Source: Actinomycetes bacterium (GTDB lineage: Bacteria > Actinomycetota > Acidimicrobiia > Acidimicrobiales > Acidimicrobiaceae). From it: a stretch of DNA of 5,817 nucleotides. Below the pieces are notes generated by a model. The model was not told the origin of the DNA. It ran no database searches and worked only from the letters and a program-made list of their open reading frames with translations. The stretch spans positions 1 to 5,817 of the forward strand of contig JAKAQR010000091.1 of the NCBI GenBank assembly GCA_021819725.1, given 5' to 3'. The first letter of the stretch is position 1. The number at the start of each line of letters is the position of its first letter. This document shows, piece after piece, positions 1 to 5,804 of this stretch. A program made the position numbers and the translations under genes.

Positions 1-1374
1 CTCCACCGGCGCGATGACGATGAACTCATCGCCGCCAACGCGAGCCACGATGTCGCTCAGCTTGGTGGCCCCGATGAGGCGTTGGGCGACGGTGGTGATC
101 ACGCGATCGCCTCCTCGATGACCGAGGAGATCGTTCATGGCCTTGAAGCGGTTGATGTCCATGAAGAGCACGACGAGAGGCTGGTTGAGAAGACGACGGA
201 GGCTCTCGGCGAGGCCGGTGCGGTTCAGGAGGCCGGTGAGTGGGTCGTGGCTGGCGTGCCAGCGCCACTCCTCGAGCTCAAAATGCGTGCGTGTCGCGTC
301 CACGAGGGTGACGAGGTAGCGGTAGTCGACGAACTGGCTGTCGTCGATCCGGCGAACCGAGAGCGAGGCAGGCTGGGGCTTGCCGCTTGGCTTGCGCAGC
401 AAGGTGCTCGTCGTGAGCCATGGGCTCGGCGAGGAGCCGAGCAGGGAGAAGTACTCCTCGAACTGCGTTGAGATCGCGCTGGACATCGACCGAACGAGCT
501 CGCCTGGTGTGTGTCCGAGAAGATCGCCAGCCTGGCGGTTGGCGAATACGACCTCTCCTCCATCGGCGATGCCGAGGATGCCAATGTCGAGATTCGAGAG
601 GATCGCCGTGAGGATCGAGTCCCGATCGGGTTGGCTGCGCAGGTAATCGATCAGGTTGAGACCGGCTCCGTAGATACGCAGGCAGTCCTCGACGATCGCG
701 AGGCTCGTCTCGTCAAAGGAGGATCGCGCAGTCGTCGAAACGGTGATACCCTGGGCGCCGGCGCGGTCGATGGCGACGATCAACGAAAAGATGGGAGAAC
801 CCTCATCGAGGATCGTGATCCCCTGCGTTGGGAGATCGTTGAGAACAAGCGGCTGATTGACGCCCAAAGCCCAGCGAACCACCGCGGGAGCGGTCGTCTC
901 CTGGGTCGAAAGGGAGAAGACATCTGCACGCGCACCAAAGAGATCGCCGATGATGCCTTCGGTGATCCGTTGCCAGTCGCAGGTGTCGTGCTCGAGGTCA
1001 AGGAGCGCCATGATCATCTCGTTGGTCGCACGGACTTTGAGGCGAGCCTGCTCGCGTTCACGCTCGAGGAGGAGTTGGTGACTCAAGAAGGCATAAGCGT
1101 CGACGAGTGCCTTGGCGACACGGGGATCGCGTTCGTCCATGTTGGCCGTGCCCGAGCTTGGCACCAAGAGCCGATAGCCATGCTCCAGATTCGACGCTAT
1201 TGCCGTGAGGCTTGGGTGTTGATTGGCTTGGGCTTCGGACGCGAGTACGGCACCGCTAAAGTGCTCTTCGACGAGAATCCTGATCCTATCAAGGCGCGCC
1301 TCGATCGGGTCATTGTCGGCGATGATACCGGAGATCTCGCGAAAGATATGCCTAGTGTTCGACACGTCTCGCAT
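1..1374 (-). CDS. GAF/PAS/GGDEF diguanylate cyclase, C-terminus cut by the window edge
   Basis: Predicted cytoplasmic sensor enzyme that condenses two GTP into cyclic di-GMP. The minus frame from ATG at 1374 is open for 458 codons to base 1. Residues about 25-95 form a degenerate GAF-like region, 96-118 a charged helix, 119-240 a GAF-like domain, 255-365 a PAS domain (ANRQAGDLLG near 278-287), and the GGDEF domain starts at DPLTGLLNR (377-385). Metal and GTP residues are present: D406 in FMDINRFK, N414/D415, GGD at 421-423, and GGDEF at 447-451. The inhibitory site, normally RxxD, reads K438-L-S-D441. No membrane segment or signal peptide is seen. The ATG has only a distant GGGGA (about 18 bases upstream), so the start is less sure than the product; GTG at 1365 is the next in-frame choice. 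The gene runs divergently from the related GGDEF-EAL gene. An EAL domain could follow outside the window. Input ligands are unknown. Confidence 0.93.
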   Translation of the reverse strand, partial: MRDVSNTRHIFREISGIIADNDPIEARLDRIRILVEEHFSGAVLASEAQANQHPSLTAIASNLEHGYRLLVPSSGTANMDERDPRVAKALVDAYAFLSHQLLLEREREQARLKVRATNEMIMALLDLEHDTCDWQRITEGIIGDLFGARADVFSLSTQETTAPAVVRWALGVNQPLVLNDLPTQGITILDEGSPIFSLIVAIDRAGAQGITVSTTARSSFDETSLAIVEDCLRIYGAGLNLIDYLRSQPDRDSILTAILSNLDIGILGIADGGEVVFANRQAGDLLGHTPGELVRSMSSAISTQFEEYFSLLGSSPSPWLTTSTLLRKPSGKPQPASLSVRRIDDSQFVDYRYLVTLVDATRTHFELEEWRWHASHDPLTGLLNRTGLAESLRRLLNQPLVVLFMDINRFKAMNDLLGHRGGDRVITTVAQRLIGATKLSDIVARVGGDEFIVIAPVE

Positions 1375-1435
1375 CGTTGGTGCGTGTGATTTTCCCCTGC
1401 ACCGGTTCTTGCTCCTTGCGTTATCGACCCTCCCC

Positions 1436-1444
1436 AGTCTAGCA
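1436..1444 (-). promoter_or_regulatory. Candidate extended -10 promoter for the leftward GGDEF gene
   Basis: Read on the minus strand the bases are TGCTAGACT, a TGn extension followed by TAnnnT. This is about 62 bases upstream of the ATG at 1374 and would give a leader of roughly 50-55 bases. No good -35 hexamer lies 16-18 bases further up, so the call rests on the extended -10 alone. A motif this short can arise by chance. Confidence 0.28.
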
Positions 1445-1548
1445 ACTACCGTCGGGTGGCGTCGTGGTTATGAGTGCGGGCGGTAGCAGCGTTCTTTAAA
1501 CGTTAACCCGAGAATTCTTGACGTCGGCATACGCGCCGTGGTTGTCGT

Positions 1549-1557
1549 TGCTATGAT
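1549..1557 (+). promoter_or_regulatory. Candidate extended -10 promoter pointing toward the GGDEF-EAL gene
   Basis: TGCTATGAT matches the extended -10 form TGnTATAAT with one base changed in the hexamer. A TTGACG at 1518-1523 resembles a -35 box, but 28 bases lie between the two, too many for a normal sigma-70-type promoter, so the extended -10 would have to act alone. Transcription would start near 1563-1565, leaving an untranslated leader of about 450 bases before the ATG at 2019. Nearer promoters for that gene may exist, but none is convincing. Confidence 0.35.
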
Positions 1558-1669
1558 CGGGTGTGTGATCGGTTTGTGCATGATTGTCTACTCGTGAGCG
1601 TGAAGCCAGATTGGCGTGCAGCTCGTGAGGGTGAAGGTGGGTTGGCTCGTTGTGAGACGGGCGTTGGGG

Positions 1670-1693
1670 GACCGGTGAATCAGAATCCCGGTC
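1670..1693 (+). repeat. Inverted repeat, 6-bp perfect stem
   Basis: GACCGG at 1670-1675 is the exact reverse complement of CCGGTC at 1688-1693, with a 12-base loop. No T-run follows, so it does not look like an intrinsic terminator. It lies inside the putative leader between the 1549 promoter candidate and the GGDEF-EAL gene. It could be an RNA hairpin or a protein-binding dyad, but a six-base stem in GC-rich DNA is weak evidence. Confidence 0.3.
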
Positions 1694-1777
1694 AGGTAGT
1701 GGCGCGCAGAGGACGCGAGTCTAGCGTGACGCGCTGGCCCGTTTCTTGCGCGAGCGTGACGTCGGGGAGGCATTTTC

Positions 1778-1802
1778 AGGCTTGCATCGACGACAAAAGC
1801 CT
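1778..1802 (+). repeat. Inverted repeat AGGCTT/AAGCCT
   Basis: AGGCTT at 1778-1783 pairs exactly with AAGCCT at 1797-1802 across a 13-base loop. It lies within the divergent spacer, about 220 bases before the GGDEF-EAL start. No T-tract follows. It may be a leader hairpin or may be chance. Confidence 0.25.
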
Positions 1803-2004
1803 TGTATTCGCCGAGTTGATTTCGCTGGTGACACAGACGTGGGTTCGGCGCATAGGTTCTGCGAGTCGCACGCTAAGAGCACCGGAATCGGTGGTTTTAT
1901 ACCGAGAGACTTCGCGTGGATCGGGTGCGGTGGTATCGATCATCGCTCGAGTGCGCGGCCGATCTTTCAGGGCAGCGTTGATGGGTGCCATAGCGTCGAG
2001 GAGT

Positions 2005-2010
2005 GAGGTG
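2005..2010 (+). promoter_or_regulatory. Ribosome binding site of the GGDEF-EAL gene
   Basis: GAGGTG lies 8 bases before the ATG at 2019, with a further GAGGAG at 1998-2003. This is the best ribosome site in the window and supports the chosen start. The stop codons of two weak upstream frames fall here (TGA 2004-2006 and TGA 2020-2022), so coupling would be possible if either were translated. Confidence 0.7.
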
Positions 2011-2018
2011 CTCCGGAC

Positions 2019-4658
2019 ATGAGCGATGCATTGAATCGCTTAGAGGCCGTAGGCACATCACCGCCTGGGAGTGAGCCAGAGGGCGTGGTGCTCTTGCGTC
2101 GGGTATCACAGCTCCTTGCGGAGAGGCCCGGCTCGCGCTCGGCGCTCGTCAAGTTGCTGTCGTTGTTGGAGGAGTATTTCGATTCTCCGATGACGGTGTT
2201 CGAGGTCGAACCAGCGTTCGCACGCCTGCGCCTCGCCGTTCCTTGGCGAGCGGACGAGTTTGTCGACTACGTCGGGCTCAAGGTCGATGCCCCCCGCGAG
2301 GAGGTGTTCGCTCGCGTGCGAGGCACGGAGCTGACCCTCTTCAGATTGAACGAGCATCTCCTGATCGGGGTGCGTGATCTGGATCGACTCAGCCCCCAAG
2401 ATGACGAGCTGCTCCAACGGGTGGGAGCGGCCGTACGGGTGGCGTGCGAGACCTATCGCCAGACGCGCTTTGGGCGCTGGCTGAACCGACGGGTTCGTGC
2501 CAATCAGCGGCTCTTGGATGGACTGGTCAACATCGGCGATACCGCGATTCCTTGGCAGGTGATCGCTCGGGAGGCCAGGGTGTTGACCGGGGCGCACAGT
2601 GCGCTCGTGCTCGAGGTCACGACGAACGCAGCGCGGGTGGCAGCAGCAATAGGGGAGACGCTGCGCCAGCCGGGAGACGTGATCGACCGAACCGCAGGGT
2701 TGCTCGCATGGGTGACGAGTCACCAAGAGGCGGTGCTCATCGGCTCGTTGGCCGATCGCGCCGGGATGCCCGCAGCGGCGCTCGCTGCCGTTCGTGGTGA
2801 GACCGACAACGATTCAGCGGTGGTGGCCCCGATTTTCGATCACACGGCCACGTTGGTGGCACTCGTGGCGGTGTTCAGTCCGACGCCGTATCGATTTACC
2901 CTCGACGATCTCGAGACCGTCGGGGAGCTCGCCCGGTTTGCCGGTGCGATTGTTGCTCAGCGTCAGACGCTCAACTTCGTCGCCCCAGGGCACGCACGAG
3001 CCGGCCTCGCGGCCGAGGTTTTGGATCTGATGCTCGATGGCGTTGCGGTTGTTGACGACAACCAGGAGATTGCGCTGCACAACCGAGCCTTTGCCCAGCT
3101 CCATGGTGGTAGTCACCGCCAGTCGTTGCGTGGTACCAAGGCCTCTGACCTCGAGGGCGAACACCTGCGTGACGTTGGAGAGCATGGGGCCCTCGTCGAG
3201 GAGGAGCGGCGCCGACTGGATGGGTCGATCTTCTTGGCTGAGTCCTATCGCCGTCGATTTGTCGATCCGGTATCGGGGACGGCGGGCACCCTGATCGCGA
3301 TACGCGACATCCACGAGCGTGCGCTCGAGCGCCAGCGGGTCCGACAGCTCGCCCATGTGGATCCGCTCACTGGGTTGAATAACCGCGCTGGGTTCTTCGA
3401 TCTGGCGGCCGAGCACTTCAAGAGCGTCGAGGATGGACCAGTTGGGCTGCTCTTCATCGACGTCGATGGGCTCAAGGTGGTCAATGATCAGTTTGGCCAT
3501 GTCGCTGGCGATCGGGTCCTGGTCGAGGTCGCGAGTCGGATCCGCAAAAGCATGCGGCCCTTTGATGTGATTGGCCGCATCGGAGGGGATGAGTTTGCGG
3601 TCCTGGTCATCGGTCAGGACTCGCTGCGGGTGATCCGACAGGTTTCCGAGCGGCTCTCGGCGGCCATCGCGTTCAATCCGATCACGATCGGAACGGTCGA
3701 ACTTCGCATCACCGCGGCGGTCGGGATCGCTACCGGCACCACGTCGACCTTCGATCTCGATCAGCTCATGTCGATCGCTGATTCGGCGATGTACCAGGAC
3801 AAGTTCTCTCGACGTCGGCCGGATTTGTTGCATCTACACCGGGGCACCCGAGACGCGGTCGAGATCGAGCTCGGCCCCGATCTCGTGCGCGTGCTGCGCG
3901 GTGATGAACGTGGAGGGAGCCTGATCCTGCGGTTCCAGCCCATCTTCGGGGCCGAGAGTCGGGCGGTGACCGCCGTTGAGGCGTTGGTCCGGTGGCAGCA
4001 CCCGACGGAGGGGTTGCTGTTGCCCGGTCGATTTCTCTCGCTCGCGCTGCAGTATCGGCTGATGGATCAACTCGATGCATTCGTGCGAGCCGAAGCGATA
4101 GCACGCTTTGCTCGCTGGCGAGCGGCCGGACTTGGTTTGTCGATGCGCCTGTCGATCAACCTGAGTGGGGTGAATGCCGCAGAGGGCCGCACGGTCCGTG
4201 ACTTTTGCCAGTTGGCGGAGCGACTCGGGGTCCCGCCATCGATGGTCATGATCGAACTGACGGAGACGGAGCTCTCGGATCTCCTGATCGATCGGATTGC
4301 CAAGATCATGCGGCGTCTCAAACGCGAGGGGTTCTTGATCGCGCTGGACGACTTCGGCGTTGGCACCTCCTCGTTTCGGCATCTCCAGATCATGCCGGTC
4401 GACATCGTCAAGATCGATCGTCAGTTCGTCAAGGACCTCGGCTCGGGTGGCGATCGCGGACTCGTTGCCGGGTTGACGGCGTTGGCAGGTGAGCTCGGGA
4501 TCTCGGTGGTCGCTGAGGGTGTTGGCGATCAGGCGTGCCTGGACGCGCTCATCGAGCTAGGAGTACCAGAGGTGCAGGGGTTTCATCTTGCACGGCCACT
4601 GCGCGAGGCCGCATTGCTCAAGCTGTTAGGGAATGAGGGCACGACCAGGCTCGGCTAG
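2019..4658 (+). CDS. GAF/PAS/GGDEF/EAL bifunctional c-di-GMP cyclase-phosphodiesterase
   Basis: An 879-residue predicted soluble protein that could both make c-di-GMP from GTP and open it to pGpG. Order: degenerate GAF-like region (about 36-145), GAF (about 175-315), PAS (about 330-430), GGDEF (448-600), EAL (630-875). The cyclase site looks complete: DPLTGLNNR at 448-456, D481 and D483 in FIDVDGLK, N489/D490, G497/D498, and GGDEF at 522-526. An RPFD inhibitory site (513-516) sits exactly five residues before it. The EAL domain keeps E654 (EALVRW), N714 (INLSG), E746 (ELTE), D777/D778 (DDFG), K798 (KID), E833 (AEG) and Q853 (QGF). Only the last Glu of the usual EGVE is replaced, by G836. No membrane segment is visible. 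The net activity probably depends on signals read by the N-terminal domains, which I cannot identify. The architecture matches the divergent neighbour plus EAL. trpD follows after 9 bases. Confidence 0.96.
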   Translation: MSDALNRLEAVGTSPPGSEPEGVVLLRRVSQLLAERPGSRSALVKLLSLLEEYFDSPMTVFEVEPAFARLRLAVPWRADEFVDYVGLKVDAPREEVFARVRGTELTLFRLNEHLLIGVRDLDRLSPQDDELLQRVGAAVRVACETYRQTRFGRWLNRRVRANQRLLDGLVNIGDTAIPWQVIAREARVLTGAHSALVLEVTTNAARVAAAIGETLRQPGDVIDRTAGLLAWVTSHQEAVLIGSLADRAGMPAAALAAVRGETDNDSAVVAPIFDHTATLVALVAVFSPTPYRFTLDDLETVGELARFAGAIVAQRQTLNFVAPGHARAGLAAEVLDLMLDGVAVVDDNQEIALHNRAFAQLHGGSHRQSLRGTKASDLEGEHLRDVGEHGALVEEERRRLDGSIFLAESYRRRFVDPVSGTAGTLIAIRDIHERALERQRVRQLAHVDPLTGLNNRAGFFDLAAEHFKSVEDGPVGLLFIDVDGLKVVNDQFGHVAGDRVLVEVASRIRKSMRPFDVIGRIGGDEFAVLVIGQDSLRVIRQVSERLSAAIAFNPITIGTVELRITAAVGIATGTTSTFDLDQLMSIADSAMYQDKFSRRRPDLLHLHRGTRDAVEIELGPDLVRVLRGDERGGSLILRFQPIFGAESRAVTAVEALVRWQHPTEGLLLPGRFLSLALQYRLMDQLDAFVRAEAIARFARWRAAGLGLSMRLSINLSGVNAAEGRTVRDFCQLAERLGVPPSMVMIELTETELSDLLIDRIAKIMRRLKREGFLIALDDFGVGTSSFRHLQIMPVDIVKIDRQFVKDLGSGGDRGLVAGLTALAGELGISVVAEGVGDQACLDALIELGVPEVQGFHLARPLREAALLKLLGNEGTTRLG

Positions 4659-4661
4659 CAT
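4656..4661 (+). promoter_or_regulatory. Candidate -10 box for a leaderless trpD transcript
   Basis: TAGCAT fits TANNNT and includes the TAG stop of the GGDEF-EAL gene. Six bases (GAGCAC) separate it from the trpD ATG at 4668, the spacing expected if transcription starts at or next to the A of the start codon. No Shine-Dalgarno sequence precedes that ATG, which is consistent with leaderless translation, common in actinobacteria. No clear -35 box is seen; read-through from the upstream gene is the alternative. Confidence 0.35.
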
Positions 4662-4667
4662 GAGCAC

Positions 4668-5804
4668 ATGCCCCAGCACGTATCCTTTGACCCAGCTATA
4701 CCCGACCCAGTCGCCGGACCTACCGCGGACGCAGGGTCACCGCGCACGACGGCTTCGCCAGCTCTATCAGCCGCGTGGGCCGATCTTCTTGGACGGCTCA
4801 TGAAGGGCGAGTACCTTGCCGAGGAGGAGGCGAGCCGGGTGCTCACCAGCTTCTTTGAGGGCGAGGCTCCGCCTCCGGTCGTCGCGGCCGTTCTCGTATT
4901 GATGCGCCAGCGCGAGGAGTCGGTGGCTGAGCTCTTGGGCTTTGCTCGGGCCATGGCCTCGAGGATGTTGACGGTACCCGTCGATGGCGATGTTCTTGAT
5001 ACCTGCGGAACCGGCGGTGATCGACAGGGAACCATCAACGTCTCCACGGCCGCCGGTTTGGTCGCCGGCGCTGCGGGTGCCCGGGTTCTCAAGCATGGCG
5101 GGCGCGCTGCGAGCTCCAAGACGGGGTCGGCGGACGTACTCGAGCGTTTGGGCGTCGATATCAGCCTCGATCCGGACGGGGTGGCCCAGATGGTGAACAC
5201 GAAGCGCTTTGGGTTTGCGCTGGCTACGCGCTTTCACCCGGCGATGGCGGCGGTGGCACCGGTGAGACGGGCGCTCGGGATTCCGACCGCCTTCAACTTC
5301 CTCGGTCCTCTGGTCAACCCGGGTCACGCTCGATACCAGTTGGTGGGTGTCTTTGATCGTCGGCTTGCGCCGTCGATGGCGGCGGTGCTCAAGGCGCAGG
5401 GATCGGTCCATGCGCTGGTGGTCTGTGGCGATGACGGCATGGACGAGGTCAGCCTCAGCTCGTCGACCACGGTGTGGGAGGTTCGTGCTGAGAGCGAGGT
5501 TGAGCGCTATGAGATCGCTCCTGGGCAGTTTGGCCTTGCGACGGCATCGCTGGCGACGCTCCAGGGTGGCGATGCCACCGAGAATGCCGCGGTGTTGAGA
5601 GGTATCTTGTCGGGCGATATCACCGATGCCCGCAGAGACCTGGTCGCCTTGAACGCCGGGGCGGCGCTCTATGCCAGTGACCGAGCATCCTCGATCGCGG
5701 AGGGGCTGGCATTGGCACTGGAGACGCTCGCGAGTGGGCATGCCGGGGAGTATCTCCAGGAGCTGATCGAGAGCCAGCCTGAGCGATCCACGATGATGAG
5801 TTAG
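4668..5804 (+). CDS. trpD: Anthranilate phosphoribosyltransferase
   Basis: Cytoplasmic enzyme of tryptophan synthesis that joins anthranilate to PRPP, giving N-(5-phosphoribosyl)anthranilate and pyrophosphate. The protein has 378 residues, longer than the usual 330-350 because of about 35 Pro/Ala-rich residues before the helical domain (LLGRLMKGEYL, 40-50). The ATG at 4668 is the first start after an in-frame stop, and there is no GTG or TTG before the core, so the extension appears real. The mycobacterial enzyme has a similar one. Family motifs are clear: DTCGTGGD (111-118) for PRPP, NVST (124-127), AASSKTGSADVLERLGV (147-163), PVRRALGIPTAFNFLGPL (198-215), and the metal-binding DGMDE (256-260). 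The usual KHGNR reads KHGGR (142-146), with Gly145 replacing the Asn that contacts anthranilate in studied enzymes. It begins 9 bases after the GGDEF-EAL stop. No other trp gene is in the window. Confidence 0.97.
   Translation: MPQHVSFDPAIPDPVAGPTADAGSPRTTASPALSAAWADLLGRLMKGEYLAEEEASRVLTSFFEGEAPPPVVAAVLVLMRQREESVAELLGFARAMASRMLTVPVDGDVLDTCGTGGDRQGTINVSTAAGLVAGAAGARVLKHGGRAASSKTGSADVLERLGVDISLDPDGVAQMVNTKRFGFALATRFHPAMAAVAPVRRALGIPTAFNFLGPLVNPGHARYQLVGVFDRRLAPSMAAVLKAQGSVHALVVCGDDGMDEVSLSSSTTVWEVRAESEVERYEIAPGQFGLATASLATLQGGDATENAAVLRGILSGDITDARRDLVALNAGAALYASDRASSIAEGLALALETLASGHAGEYLQELIESQPERSTMMS

Larger units (their letters stand above)
1375..2018. other. Long divergent intergenic control region without a convincing gene
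   Basis: This 644-base spacer separates the two divergently transcribed c-di-GMP genes. It is visibly richer in A and T than its flanks, most of all at 1493-1520, where TTTAAA, AACGTT, GTTAAC, GAATTC and GACGTC follow or overlap one another. It holds candidate promoters in both directions and inverted repeats at 1670-1693 and 1778-1802. AGCGTGA occurs at 1597, 1723 and 1753, and a near-copy AGGGTGA at 1628. Two plus-strand open frames end at the next gene. One runs 1561-2022 (GTG start, 153 residues) and the other 1746-2006 (TTG start, 86 residues). Neither gives a recognisable protein, has a clear ribosome site, or uses codons like the flanking genes (many CTA, TTA, ATA, AGA, AGG). I therefore treat the stretch as regulatory or decayed DNA. 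No known riboswitch class could be matched. Confidence 0.6.

Noticed and set aside
511..1389. Long plus-strand open frame of 292 residues
   Set aside because: It lies wholly opposite the minus-strand GGDEF gene, whose frame carries unmistakable GAF, PAS and GGDEF motifs. High GC leaves antisense frames open; the product resembles nothing.
1518..1557. Standard sigma-70 promoter from TTGACG and TATGAT
   Set aside because: The hexamers are 28 bases apart, well outside 16-18; only the extended -10 part is kept as a candidate.
1660..1710. Possible cobalamin riboswitch-like box (GGTGAATCAGAATCCCGG)
   Set aside because: It lacks the GCCACTG B12 box and the surrounding helices; the bases form only a simple six-base hairpin.
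1763..1812. Possible c-di-GMP (GEMM) riboswitch around GACAAAAGCC
   Set aside because: The string faintly recalls the conserved GACGCAAAGCC core, but the paired stems, tetraloop and partner helix expected for GEMM are not there.
1838..1880. tRNA T-arm-like GGTTC segments
   Set aside because: No acceptor stem, anticodon arm or CCA-adjacent structure can be drawn around them.
2814..3833. Minus-strand open frame of 339 residues
   Set aside because: Antisense shadow of the GGDEF-EAL gene; no family motifs and no ribosome site of note.
4767..5741. Minus-strand open frame of 324 residues
   Set aside because: Antisense shadow of trpD, rich in Arg and His as expected from reading a high-GC gene backwards.
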